From positions 1-64,000 of the forward strand of contig JAUVDV010000014.1 of the NCBI GenBank assembly GCA_030595125.1: 64,000 nt of DNA. Direction: 5' to 3'. The position numbers were made by a program, and so were the translations under genes. This DNA is from Deltaproteobacteria bacterium. Its GTDB lineage: Bacteria > Myxococcota_A > Polyangia > JAAYKL01. Below, one piece after another: positions 1 through 9,077 of the stretch. Position 1 is the first letter of the stretch. Each line of letters begins with the position of its first letter. The notes under the pieces were generated by a model, which had not been told where the DNA came from, searched no databases, and saw only the letters and a list, made by a program, of their open reading frames with translations.

Positions 1-178
1 CGTACTGGCTGAGCCTGTCGGCTCGCAGGGCATCGATGACTATCAGTATCACGGGTGAGGGTGGGTGAGGCGGCTTCACCTTCGCGTCGGAGAACAATTC
101 GGCGCAAGAAGCAAACCCAAAGCTTACTCCCCCCAGTGCCACCAGGATCACGGCGATAATGAATCCTTTTCGCCTCAC
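1..178 (-). CDS. Sulfatase/alkaline-phosphatase-superfamily lipoprotein, N-terminal part
   Basis: The reading frame opens at a GTG (176-178) with AAAGGA eight bases upstream and runs off the left edge, so only about 59 residues are visible. They start with a basic, hydrophobic signal peptide ending in FASCAEL, which looks like a slightly atypical lipobox. Next comes VILIVIDALRADRLSQY, the opening metal-binding strand typical of sulfatases and related phosphodiesterases (first Asp of the metal site). The protein is probably exported and anchored in a membrane. It follows the KAS III gene by 81 bases on the same strand and could be its last operon member. Substrate cannot be inferred, because the nucleophile motif lies outside the window. 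Confidence 0.7.
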   Translation of the reverse strand, partial: MRRKGFIIAVILVALGGVSFGFASCAELFSDAKVKPPHPPSPVILIVIDALRADRLSQY

Positions 179-259
179 AAAAAAAATCCTTTGAAGATAA
201 AGGTCTTAAAAAAAAAGGAGTCTGACATGTCTGGGAGTGTACGTCCAGGGAAGGGTCGA

Positions 260-1351
260 TTACCTGCCCCAGCGGAGGATCGTGGCGGAGTAAGTCATGC
301 CGGATCCCGCCTGATACATTGCGACGAGGTCGCCGTCTTCCAGGAGCCTCTCGCGCTCGCCGTTCTCAAGTATCAGGGGCAGATTGGCGGAACTCAGTGT
401 TCCAGCTATCGGGTAGGTATCGTAGGTTTTTGCTCTCTGTAGACCAACGTATTCCTGTACGACCTTTCGAAACCACGACGTTGGCTGATGGCAGGCGAAA
501 AATCGCACCTCTTCCGTCGAGTAACCGGCTTTTTCCAGAGCTTCGAAGAGGACTTCTCTGGCGCAATCCGGTCCGGACTTGAACATCCTCATCAACGCAT
601 CACGATCGAGCGAGGATGACTTGAGTCGACCGTCCTCCCACCAGCTTTTTCCCTCGACAGTGCACACGACCGCCTTCTGTACGCTCCCATCTGTCCGATG
701 TGATTGAGCCAGTATGCCGCGGTCCCCTGAGACGGGACCGACCACGACTGCGGTTGCGCCGTCACCGAAATGGACGGAGACCGGGTAGTCCGAGGAATTC
801 ACCCGCCAGATCGCGGACGACTGGACGAGCAGACCGTATTTCGCCTGTCCCGAGAGAATCATCTGTTTCGCGATAGTCAGCTGCAACTGCAATGAATTGC
901 ATGCCGCGAAAGTGCCCAGAGTGAAGCAATTGGACGGTAGCCCGAGACGGTGGTGGAGAAGGCAAGCATGATTGTCGCTGAGGTAGTCGGGGATCAGCGC
1001 GAACCCGAGCAGCAGGTCGATCTCCTGCAGGTCGATGCCGGACTTTTCGATAGCTTTTTGGGCCGCTATTTGCTCCATCTCGACGAGTTGCATATCGTCG
1101 GGCATTACGCGACGCTCCCTCGCACCCTGAAAAGGGTCATCCGAAAGCTGTGTCAGAGCATCGATAACCCGACGCGCGCTTTCGGTCGTCGATTCCTCTT
1201 GTGCGGTGTCCAGACTTTGCTCGGTAAGTGAGTTCCGGTTCTGCCAACTCTCTACCGTCTCGTCATCCCACCAATCATTGGTGCGCACCTCGTCCGGCAG
1301 ATAGGTCCCGATCGCGAGGATTCCCACGTTTTGTTCTTTTCTTTCCGCCAT
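260..1351 (-). CDS. Divergent beta-ketoacyl-ACP synthase III-like enzyme
   Basis: A 363-residue thiolase-fold protein of the FabH/KAS III family, which condenses an acyl-CoA with malonyl-ACP or another nucleophile. The active-site cysteine is visible in TFAACNSLQ (about C151), the histidine in FACHQPTSW (H288), and FGDGATAVVVG (about 195-205) is the usual glycine-rich stretch. The third catalytic position looks altered: where FabH has GNTSAAS, this protein has GTLSSAN, so Thr318 replaces the Asn. The N-terminal region is longer than in FabH. The gene starts 14 bases after the ThDP enzyme and is clearly its operon partner. No acyl-carrier protein or other fatty-acid gene lies beside it, so a role in a special acyl product is more likely than in bulk lipid synthesis. 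Confidence 0.85.
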   Translation of the reverse strand: MAERKEQNVGILAIGTYLPDEVRTNDWWDDETVESWQNRNSLTEQSLDTAQEESTTESARRVIDALTQLSDDPFQGARERRVMPDDMQLVEMEQIAAQKAIEKSGIDLQEIDLLLGFALIPDYLSDNHACLLHHRLGLPSNCFTLGTFAACNSLQLQLTIAKQMILSGQAKYGLLVQSSAIWRVNSSDYPVSVHFGDGATAVVVGPVSGDRGILAQSHRTDGSVQKAVVCTVEGKSWWEDGRLKSSSLDRDALMRMFKSGPDCAREVLFEALEKAGYSTEEVRFFACHQPTSWFRKVVQEYVGLQRAKTYDTYPIAGTLSSANLPLILENGERERLLEDGDLVAMYQAGSGMTYSATILRWGR

Positions 1352-1365
1352 GCCTCCCCGCCTCT

Positions 1366-3111
1366 CTACCTCCCGGCGATGAACCCCTCGACCGCGCGGG
1401 CACGGTCTTCCACTGGTGGGGATATTTCCGCGTCAACTCGCACCTCGATGACGGCGGGTCCGCCGCTTTTCAGAGCGCCGGACATCGCTTGTTGCATCTG
1501 GTCCGGCCTTTCAACCACCCAGGCGCCCAGCCCCATGGCTCTTGCTATGGCCGCTACCTCTATGGTTTTGCGAAACCGGGCCGACTCGAGGGGCCCGCTC
1601 CCGCCAAGTCTCTTGGTGCCGTGCCATACGATGCCGTGCATGTTGTTGTTCTCCACGATCCACGTCACCGGGATATCGTACTCACGGGCTGTGAGCAGCT
1701 CCATGCCGTTCATTGCAAAGCAACCGTCGCCGACAATGGCGATCACCGGTCGTCCCGGATCGGCCAGGGCCGCTCCGATCGGCGCGGCCGTGCCGTGGCC
1801 CATCGAGCCGAACCCCATGTTGATGATGAACTTCTGTTCTTCCCGGATGCGCAAGTGGTGAATGTTGAACAGCATGTGACCCCCGATGTCCGAGAAGACT
1901 ACCGCGTTGTCCGGGAGCGCCTCCTCGAAATCGACCCGCCACCGTTGCGGGGTCACGGGCACCGCGTCGGAAACGCGCAGGTTCGGGGTTGTATATATAT
2001 TGCGTTCGATGGGTGTCTCATCGCCCCACACCGACTGTGGCGAGGCTCCGTCCCGGATAAGCCGGTGAATATGGTACACAAGCTCGACGAGAATGGTCTG
2101 GGCGTCTCCCACCAGGGGAATTTCCACCGGGTAGTTCCGGCCGATCCTGTCCGGATCGATGTCCAGCTGGACCAGCGTCTCCCTGGGTCGCAGCTTCCTG
2201 TCCCAGTTGAGCGTGGTGGTTTCGTTCAGGGAAGCGCCTACCGTGAGCAACAGGTCGACCTTGTCCCCGAGGATCGTGTCCCTGGCCGGAGCGTGTCCGG
2301 CAAAACCCAGCACTCCCATGCTCAGTGGGTGGTCCTCCGGAAAGAGCCCCTTGCCCCGAGGGGTGGTGGCCACGCGCGTGGACAGCAACTCGGCCAGGGC
2401 TCGCAGGTGATCCTCGGCGCACGCGATCCTCACTCCCGAACCGGCAAGGATCACGGGATGTCGCGCCGCGATTATGGCCTCGGCCGCCTGCTGGACTCTG
2501 CGCCTGTCGAACAGGCTGGTTTCCGGACGGTAGCTCGATGGTTCGAACCATTGCTCCTCGACCGGCTTCTCCCATAAATCCACGGGCACGTTCAGGTGGA
2601 CCGGGCCGGGCCGACCCGTGAGCGCCAGCCTCAACGCCCTGCGCAGGTGGTGGGCCAGGCTCCCTGGAGATACGACCATGGCGGAGTACTTGGTCACCGG
2701 ATCGAACATGGCCACAATGTCCATGTCCTCGCGGCCGGCCTCCTGGGCCGCTCCCTTGCCGATAGTGCTGCTCGCGGCCTGCCCCGTGATCACCAGCATG
2801 GGAACGCCGTCGGCGAACGCGCACGAGACCCCGGTGATGAGGTTTGTAGAACCCGGTCCCGATGTGCCGGCGCATACCGCGAGTCTTCCGCCGGTCCTGG
2901 CGAACCCGTCGGCCATGAACGCGGCTCCTTCTTCGTGTTTGGTCACGACAAGACGCAGGTTCGGGTCATTTTCCACGGCCGCGAACAGCGGATGCAGCAA
3001 CCCACCGGGCACGCCGAACACTACTTCGGCCCCCTCGGCTCTGAGGTAATGCAGGAAAACATCGACCGCGCGTCCATCGGCGGGCGTGTTGTTCTCTCCC
3101 GTTCCGGTCAC
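1366..3111 (-). CDS. ThDP-dependent acetolactate synthase-like enzyme
   Basis: A 581-residue enzyme of the acetolactate synthase large-subunit/benzoylformate decarboxylase family. The N-terminal pyrimidine-binding domain carries KHEEGAAFMADG, with the activating Glu near residue 60, followed by AGTSGPGSTNL. The C-terminal domain carries the ThDP/Mg motif starting GDGCFAMNGMELL and ending in ENNN. Such enzymes decarboxylate a 2-keto acid and transfer the acyl anion to an acceptor. The start overlaps the stop of the upstream sensor kinase by four bases (ATGA), and a ketoacyl synthase follows, so the three are co-expressed. No ilvN or ilvC is nearby, so branched-chain amino-acid synthesis is unlikely; acyloin formation or 2-keto acid decarboxylation is possible but unproven. 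Confidence 0.85.
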   Translation of the reverse strand: MTGTGENNTPADGRAVDVFLHYLRAEGAEVVFGVPGGLLHPLFAAVENDPNLRLVVTKHEEGAAFMADGFARTGGRLAVCAGTSGPGSTNLITGVSCAFADGVPMLVITGQAASSTIGKGAAQEAGREDMDIVAMFDPVTKYSAMVVSPGSLAHHLRRALRLALTGRPGPVHLNVPVDLWEKPVEEQWFEPSSYRPETSLFDRRRVQQAAEAIIAARHPVILAGSGVRIACAEDHLRALAELLSTRVATTPRGKGLFPEDHPLSMGVLGFAGHAPARDTILGDKVDLLLTVGASLNETTTLNWDRKLRPRETLVQLDIDPDRIGRNYPVEIPLVGDAQTILVELVYHIHRLIRDGASPQSVWGDETPIERNIYTTPNLRVSDAVPVTPQRWRVDFEEALPDNAVVFSDIGGHMLFNIHHLRIREEQKFIINMGFGSMGHGTAAPIGAALADPGRPVIAIVGDGCFAMNGMELLTAREYDIPVTWIVENNNMHGIVWHGTKRLGGSGPLESARFRKTIEVAAIARAMGLGAWVVERPDQMQQAMSGALKSGGPAVIEVRVDAEISPPVEDRARAVEGFIAGR

Positions 3112-4841
3112 GGCGCCAGCGACTTGCGGAACGTCACAACTTTTCCGACTATATCCGCCGGTTCCGGCGCTACGGACGGTCGCGTGCTCTTTTCTTCGGG
3201 ACGCCGCATCGTTACCGGGAAGTGGACCCAGAAGGTGGTGCCCTTCTGGGGAAGTGACATCACTTCGATCTCGCCGCCGACAAGGTTCATGAGCCGGGCC
3301 ACCCCGGACAGGCCCACGCCGTGGCTGCGTTCGGCCCGCCGAAGAGCGTTAGAGCCGTTCGGCAGGAAGATGCGCGCTTTCTCTTCTTCCTCAATTCCCC
3401 TGCCGGTGTCCGACACCTTGATAGTGAGAAAACCGGGCTTGCCGTCTAGTTCCACCAGCACGTTTCCCCTATCGGTGTACTTGACTGCGTTGGTCAACAG
3501 GTTGTCAGCCACCCGATCGAGCACTACCCGGTCCATCGCGATCATGGGAGGGGCCTCCCTGGTTGCGAAGACGTTGGTGCTCAAGCGCTTGCCCCTGGCG
3601 TACGCGGCGAGGCGTCGTCTGAGCTGATCCACCAGTTGCGAGGTCTGGATCATCTCCGGTTTTACCGCGACGACACCGGAGCCGGACTTGACCATGTCGA
3701 CCATCTCCGCGATCAACAGATCCATCTTGTTCATCGAATCCTGGTGTTCTTGGAGTGCTTCGCTCGTGTTCTCGTCCACTCCTTCCGGAAGCGCCAGCTT
3801 GATGAAGTCCGCCTGCAACATGAGATGAGTGAGCGGATTCTTGAGATCGTGGGACAGCCCGAGCAGGGCGGCGTCCCGTTCTTTCATGATCTTCTGCAGA
3901 CGGTTCACGGTCTTTTCCAGTTCGGCGTCGCGTTCTGCCGTCTGCTCCTCCATGAGCCGGTTCCAGTCTTTTTCGCGTTGCTGGCCCGCCAGGAGTTCAC
4001 GACGTGCGTCCGCGTCGTTTCGGGCGAGCTCGCGAAGCGCGCTGTTTATCTCTTCACCGATAGCAAGGTTCGTCTTGTTGGTTCGGTAGATCTCGAACGC
4101 GTAGCCGAGAAGGCCGCCCAGCAGGGGAAGGGTCGCCCATAGCGGCAAGGTAGTCATACCCAACCAGTCCAGCCCGATCGTGGCAAGAGCGCCCGCCACG
4201 AGCCCGGCAGCAGTGGGTAACCATCGCCGATGCTGGTACCATCGCAGATGGTATTCGCAGTAATCGTCACCGTTGGCGATGCAAGATGTCTCTGTCAATA
4301 TCGCCTGCGGCAGGTTCCAGAGTGTAGGCAAGACGGCCATCTGTGCCTGCCTGGAAAAGCACATCAATCGACTTTCGGATTTGTTGCTGAAATACCGTAT
4401 TTTTATGTGGTTTCTACCCGCAGAAAGGACTTCATTGCGGCTGATGTTGGACATGACATGATGTTCTTTGACACCTAGCTCATAGACCAACCTCGGTGAA
4501 ACAGCCCGCAGCGGAAACGCCATCGCTCCGAACGATTCCTTTAACCTGAAACGGCATGCCTCCTTGAATTTTTCATCGTCATCGACCAGTTCGCGAACAC
4601 CGGCGAGAAACGTCTCGACCTGCTCCGCCGAAGCCCAGTTGCTCTTTCCGTCGAGTTTATCAAGGGTCAAGCCGGCGGCGGATGAAATCCTCTCCAGAAC
4701 ATCCACTCCGTGTTTCTCTCGAACAAAATGTGCGAGCGGCTGCACTATCCGCAGATTGAGATCCCCATCGTCCCCGGGTGTGCCAACCTTGTCGTGGGAG
4801 CTGACCGGCCTCAACGTTCTTCGCGTTTTGCCGCCCAGCAT
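3108..4841 (-). CDS. Membrane histidine kinase with N-terminal V4R-like sensor domain
   Basis: A 577-residue kinase counted from the ATG at 4839-4841, which has GAGG five bases upstream; a TTG at 4880 would add 13 residues but has a weak ribosome site. Residues about 30-200 form a small-molecule sensor resembling V4R/XylR-N domains, ending in ETSCIANGDDYC with two cysteines eight residues apart. Two hydrophobic helices (about 208-250) and a charged coiled coil follow. Then come HisKA (GLSHDLKNPL, phospho-accepting His near 331) and a HATPase domain with N box DNLLTNAVKY, DTGRGI and GVGLSG. No response regulator lies nearby. It heads the operon with the ThDP enzyme and KAS III, suggesting it senses a related metabolite. 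Confidence 0.85.
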   Translation of the reverse strand: MLGGKTRRTLRPVSSHDKVGTPGDDGDLNLRIVQPLAHFVREKHGVDVLERISSAAGLTLDKLDGKSNWASAEQVETFLAGVRELVDDDEKFKEACRFRLKESFGAMAFPLRAVSPRLVYELGVKEHHVMSNISRNEVLSAGRNHIKIRYFSNKSESRLMCFSRQAQMAVLPTLWNLPQAILTETSCIANGDDYCEYHLRWYQHRRWLPTAAGLVAGALATIGLDWLGMTTLPLWATLPLLGGLLGYAFEIYRTNKTNLAIGEEINSALRELARNDADARRELLAGQQREKDWNRLMEEQTAERDAELEKTVNRLQKIMKERDAALLGLSHDLKNPLTHLMLQADFIKLALPEGVDENTSEALQEHQDSMNKMDLLIAEMVDMVKSGSGVVAVKPEMIQTSQLVDQLRRRLAAYARGKRLSTNVFATREAPPMIAMDRVVLDRVADNLLTNAVKYTDRGNVLVELDGKPGFLTIKVSDTGRGIEEEEKARIFLPNGSNALRRAERSHGVGLSGVARLMNLVGGEIEVMSLPQKGTTFWVHFPVTMRRPEEKSTRPSVAPEPADIVGKVVTFRKSLAP

Positions 4842-5014
4842 ATCAACCTCGCTTCTATTGAGAAGATCTTGGTGATTCAAACCCAGTTTTCAAAAAATAT
4901 AGTAACACACATCCCGTACCGTGATTGCGGAAAAATGTGGTAAAACCATTTTTCTGGAATATATGGTGAATCTAGTCGATCTGTAACAAACAGTGCAGCC
5001 TGGGTTGCTTCATA

Positions 5015-5100
5015 CCGCGCCCTGAATAGGGCGCGGTCAGGATGAATGAAGCCCAGAGGGCTTGCGAAAGCGCATCGTTGCCGTGGTGTTTACGCCGCGG
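5015..5100. repeat. Four-hairpin dispersed repeat, copy A
   Basis: Four inverted repeats in fixed order. I: CCGCGCCCT/AGGGCGCGG with loop GAAT (5015-5036). II: AAGCCC/GGGCTT (5049-5063). III: TGCG/CGCA (5063-5074). IV: CCGTGGTG/CGCCGCGG with loop TTTA (5081-5100). It lies nine bases beyond the stop codon of the transglutaminase-like gene and upstream of the histidine kinase gene, so on the minus strand it would fold in the 3' end of the transglutaminase mRNA. There is no U-tract typical of a simple intrinsic terminator. Related copies are at 16478, 42515 and 52579. Confidence 0.85.
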
Positions 5101-5109
5101 GACAGGATT

Positions 5110-8100
5110 CTACCTGGGCTTTTTGGCCTTCTTCTTTTTCTTCTTCTTGCCCTTCACCGGGTCGAGCACCAGATCCTGCTTGAGGTTGTCCACGACACCT
5201 GTGACCGCATCGCGGAAATCGGCGTAGTCCTTCTGGTCGATCCTGGTCACCTTCTCCTCGAACTTGAGAGTGATCAAGACGCGATCGCTTTTCATTTCAC
5301 TGACGCGCTCGAAATGGAAAAAGCGGTTGTCCACGATGAGATCTTTGGGCCTGTGGCGCACCTTGTATCCATCGGGGATGATCACCTCGTCCGTGCTCTG
5401 CGCGTACGTCAGGAAGATGCCTGTCTGCAGCGGCAGGCGGCGATCCGTGAGGCTCACGTACTTTGAGAGATTCTCCGACTTGGGTATGTCCACGATAAGA
5501 GACTCACCCTGATCGCGAAGGAGCTGGCTCGTGACGGCGGTGATGTTGAGTGTCAGCGGCTTGTCGATGTCATCGTGGCCGTCGAAGCTGATATCCTCCA
5601 CCGTTGAAGCAGGGAACATCTGAGAAGCCAGCTGGGATATAAAGACCGTTGTCTCGTCCTTGTTTCGCAGAATCTGGCGAAGGGTGGCCGCCGTCGGACC
5701 CTGGAACGAGAGATTCATCGACACCTTGCTCGATTGTTCCGTGTCTTCGGTGCCGACTGCCGGCTCCATGACGGTATGGCGAATGGTGAATTGATCGCGG
5801 CCGGGGGCGAAAGGAATCTCGACGAACTCCCATTCGCCGGTGTCCACGTCGATGGTCATCGCCCAGGTGCCCTGATCGTCCGGTCGAAGGGTCGAAAGAT
5901 CCAGGGTGTCCGGTGTCGCGTCGAGGAAGAATGGCTTCTCGATGCCGTCCTGGGCGGGCACGTATACGATGGCGTGGTTGAACTGCAAGAAGGGCATGTC
6001 CTTGATCAGGTCGCCGTAAACGGTGGTGCGCAGGATCGCAAAGCGCGTGTCGATATCCAGGTCCCGCGCCAGCGTCATCAGCAATACGGACTTGTCCTTG
6101 CAGTCGCCGTAGCCGCGCTGGAGAACAACCGATGCGGTGTGGGGCTTCACGCCCGCGATGGTGTTTTCGTAGTCCTGCTGGTAGCGGATCTCCCGCATTA
6201 CGAACCGTGTGATGGCCCGGAGCTTCTCGCTTTTCGTCTTCTTGCCCGCCGTGAGCTTTTTGGCCAGATTGGCGGTCGCGGGAGTGGAGCGGAAGGCGTT
6301 GACCAGGAGCGCCTTTTCCCAATGCGCGATGTTTTCCCAGTCAGGGTTCATGGAGATGATCACTTGCGAAAGCAAGTTCGTAATAGGGGGGATTCCCGGC
6401 TCCGCCACCAGCGGCTCCACATGCGTTGCTCGATATGACAGAACCTTGTACTCGCCGCGCTTCTTCTCGTCGCGCTTCCAGTCGCCCTTGCCCCACTGCG
6501 AGAATTTCATATTCTCTGGCATTATCAGCACGTAGGTGGAGTCCTCGAACTGCTGGTTCAGGCCGTGGAACCACCAGCGTCTGTGAGGATATCTTGCCAG
6601 GTAGCCGCTGGGGTAGTTGTTGACGCGGTACTGCATGACCACCGTGCTGCCGGCCTTGAGCTCCCGAAAACGCACTTCGTGCCCGCGAACGGAAGAAGCC
6701 TCCCGCCGCGTGCCGTCCGGATCGACGACGTAGGTTTCGAGAACCTTGAGGCGGCCGGGCTCCAGGTAACGGCTGGTGATCTGATCTCTGCCCGTGTCGT
6801 TGGCGGCCATGAAGATCTGGGTGACTACTTTTCGCGAAGAGCCGTCCCGCTCTATCTGCTCCACCGCGTGATCCAGCAACATAACGATATTGGCGCCGGG
6901 GGAAATCTCCGTTGTGCCTCGACCGGCGAGGATCTTGCGGATTTGCTCCTTTGACGGAACGTAGTCGCCGAGGATTCCCGCGTCGCTGGGTGCGACGAAC
7001 TCCACGCGATCCGCGAGTGAGTGGTTGTTGGGATCGAATCGCAGCCCTTCTTTCCACAGGGCGACGGCGTCTTCAGTGTCGCCTTCTTCGTAGGACATGG
7101 AGCCGAGTTTGACGATGGGCGCCGACCACCTGGCGTCGATCTCCCTGGCCCGGGAAAAAGCTTCTTTCGCCCTGTCTTTTTTGCCGGCCCGGCGCAAGAG
7201 AATTCCGAGATCGTAATAACAGGAGGGAGTGTTGGGATAGATGTCGCATATCTTCTGCCTATAGCGGATGGCTTTGGAGTAGTCATTCTTGCGAAGCGCC
7301 ACGGCGATCATCTGGTCAAGAACGTCTTGCGCCCCCTTCCAATCCTTCAGGATGGCCTGGTGGATCTTATCCGCCTTTTTTACACGACCCAGGGAATTGT
7401 AGGCGTTCGCAAGTCCCCACAGGATCCGGGTGTCGTCGGGCCATCGCTCCTGGTTTTTCAGCTGGGCCTTGAGGTGATCTTCGGCCCAGCCCTCGGCGCG
7501 GTAGTTGGCGGCCAGACGAAAATGGGCCGAACGGTAATTGTCGTTGGCCTTCACGGCGGCCCGGAGGTCTTCTCTCGAGCGGTCCGAGCGGCCCTGACTT
7601 TCGAAAAACAGCGCCCTGAACATGTGGAGACGAGGCGCCTTGTCGCCGTTCTTCTCGATCAGGTGATCGAGGATATCGATGGTGCCCCCTACCTGGCCTG
7701 TCTGCCAGGAGATCGCGGCCGACACGAACAGCGAGAAGAACCCGTCGGGGACAACGTGACGGTAAGTGTCCGACAGATTTTGGGCGTTCGCGGTCAGGCC
7801 GAACGCGTTTGCGAGTTCGATGGCCATGCACAGCTTGCGGGAGGGTTCTCTCACGTCCTGCAGCCTTCGCTCCATGTCAGAGACGAAGTCGTATCCCGGC
7901 CCCGGGGCAGGTCCGTCGTCGATCTCCATGGGCTCCGACGTGTTCTCGAGGTCCTTGATCAGTCCGCCGTCGGTCCCGGTCAGACCGAGTCCTACCTGCC
8001 ATCCACCGGTCTCGTGGCAGCTCTTGACGAGGATCCGGTTCCAGCCTGACCTGAGGGTCACGGGAATGACGAACTGATCCGTGGTGTCGTCATCGACCTT

Positions 8101-8949
8101 TTGTTCCTTGAGCACTTCGATGTCATTGACCCAGAGTCGTATCGGGTCGGTTGTGGTCGCCCGGATGAGGTAGTTGCCCTCGGATGGAACCCTGACATAG
8201 GTGTTGGCGTATGCGGTGACCCAAGATCCCGGTGATACGAGATCGCCCAGGTCCAGGTTCCGCTGATGGTTCATGGGCACGCCGGTTCTCCACCGCGCGG
8301 GGAAGTGGGTTCCCTCGTACTCCTCTTCGTAGTTGAGCTCGCGCTCGGGCGGGTACTCCACAGCAAACCCCTTGCCGTCATCGTTGCCGAACGGGCTGAT
8401 CACCGCGAAGTGCTCCAGCAACCCGCGTTTGTCGAGGGCGCGATCGGCTGCCACGGTGTCCGCGTTGAGGCGGCGTTGCCAGCTGGCGATGAAGGCGGCT
8501 GTTACCCTGCGAAGGTTTTTGTCCGGATGTTTCTCCAGAATCTCCTGGAAAAGGGCCAGCACCTCCCGGTACTGGTCGGTGGTCATGGGAAGATCGAGAA
8601 TGGCCAGGAGGTGGGCGTAGGGCGCGTCGTTGTTTCGGGACGCAAGCGCCGTGTAGTAGTGGCGCCACGCCTTATTCTCGTTGCCCTTGAATCGCTCGAG
8701 TCGTCCTGCGATTTCGTGGGTGACCGGCGCGTCGGGGGCTATCGATATGGCCTTGTCGACGGCTTCCTGGGCTTCGTCAATATCTGGCGCGGTGTAGAAT
8801 TCCTCCACGATGATCGACAGCTTCCGCTCGTCCCAGGAGGCCTTGACGGGACCGAGGGGATAGCCGGGCATAATCCGGGTGGATGGTGCGCACGCCTGGA
8901 GCGCCAGGAGGATCAGGGCGCAGGTCAGAATGGAGATTTGTCTCGGCAT
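5110..8949 (-). CDS. Large lipoprotein with TPR repeats, DUF3857 and transglutaminase-like domain
   Basis: A 1279-residue exported protein. The signal peptide ends in the lipobox LQAC (Cys20). Residues about 60-170 are helical repeats, and about 205-330 form a beta-rich stretch resembling a PA14-like or carbohydrate-binding fold. TPR repeats follow to about 640, then a DUF3857-like beta domain. The transglutaminase core has Cys near 950 in GYGDCKDKS, His near 991 in FNHAIVYV and Asp near 1010 in FFLDATPD, so the triad is intact. The extreme C-terminus is a lysine run (KGKKKKKKKAKK). The DUF3857/transglutaminase pairing is common in Bacteroidota and Myxococcota envelope proteins of unknown substrate; cleavage or cross-linking of peptides is possible. 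Confidence 0.85.
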   Translation of the reverse strand: MPRQISILTCALILLALQACAPSTRIMPGYPLGPVKASWDERKLSIIVEEFYTAPDIDEAQEAVDKAISIAPDAPVTHEIAGRLERFKGNENKAWRHYYTALASRNNDAPYAHLLAILDLPMTTDQYREVLALFQEILEKHPDKNLRRVTAAFIASWQRRLNADTVAADRALDKRGLLEHFAVISPFGNDDGKGFAVEYPPERELNYEEEYEGTHFPARWRTGVPMNHQRNLDLGDLVSPGSWVTAYANTYVRVPSEGNYLIRATTTDPIRLWVNDIEVLKEQKVDDDTTDQFVIPVTLRSGWNRILVKSCHETGGWQVGLGLTGTDGGLIKDLENTSEPMEIDDGPAPGPGYDFVSDMERRLQDVREPSRKLCMAIELANAFGLTANAQNLSDTYRHVVPDGFFSLFVSAAISWQTGQVGGTIDILDHLIEKNGDKAPRLHMFRALFFESQGRSDRSREDLRAAVKANDNYRSAHFRLAANYRAEGWAEDHLKAQLKNQERWPDDTRILWGLANAYNSLGRVKKADKIHQAILKDWKGAQDVLDQMIAVALRKNDYSKAIRYRQKICDIYPNTPSCYYDLGILLRRAGKKDRAKEAFSRAREIDARWSAPIVKLGSMSYEEGDTEDAVALWKEGLRFDPNNHSLADRVEFVAPSDAGILGDYVPSKEQIRKILAGRGTTEISPGANIVMLLDHAVEQIERDGSSRKVVTQIFMAANDTGRDQITSRYLEPGRLKVLETYVVDPDGTRREASSVRGHEVRFRELKAGSTVVMQYRVNNYPSGYLARYPHRRWWFHGLNQQFEDSTYVLIMPENMKFSQWGKGDWKRDEKKRGEYKVLSYRATHVEPLVAEPGIPPITNLLSQVIISMNPDWENIAHWEKALLVNAFRSTPATANLAKKLTAGKKTKSEKLRAITRFVMREIRYQQDYENTIAGVKPHTASVVLQRGYGDCKDKSVLLMTLARDLDIDTRFAILRTTVYGDLIKDMPFLQFNHAIVYVPAQDGIEKPFFLDATPDTLDLSTLRPDDQGTWAMTIDVDTGEWEFVEIPFAPGRDQFTIRHTVMEPAVGTEDTEQSSKVSMNLSFQGPTAATLRQILRNKDETTVFISQLASQMFPASTVEDISFDGHDDIDKPLTLNITAVTSQLLRDQGESLIVDIPKSENLSKYVSLTDRRLPLQTGIFLTYAQSTDEVIIPDGYKVRHRPKDLIVDNRFFHFERVSEMKSDRVLITLKFEEKVTRIDQKDYADFRDAVTGVVDNLKQDLVLDPVKGKKKKKKKAKKPR

Positions 8950-9077
8950 GTGTATTCGTTTCCTTCCATGTCTAAAAGGGGATCGATCATGGACAGAGGT
9001 CAGGGAACTATACAGCGAAAATGCCTATTTTATTCCCGATTATTGCATTGTTGCGCATGAAGATCGAAACCGCCGGG

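Noticed and set aside
1-178. Same gene as the sulfatase cut at the right edge
   Set aside because: Both are on the minus strand, but one shows only its N-terminus and the other its C-terminus at opposite ends of a 64-kb linear window; they are separate genes of one superfamily.
1366-3111. Housekeeping IlvB acetolactate synthase
   Set aside because: No regulatory subunit or branched-chain genes nearby; it is locked in an operon with a sensor kinase and a KAS III. The name acetolactate synthase-like is kept only for the family.
1228-3627. Long plus-strand frames opposite the ThDP enzyme and kinase genes
   Set aside because: They are antisense shadows of GC-rich genes, with low-complexity Arg/Gly/Pro composition and no motifs.
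5015-5100. Ordinary intrinsic terminators for the hairpin elements
   Set aside because: No T-run follows the stems on either strand, and the multi-hairpin order with covariation goes beyond a simple terminator.
7021-8049. 342-residue plus-strand frame inside the transglutaminase gene
   Set aside because: Antisense shadow; the minus-strand protein has clear TPR structure throughout.
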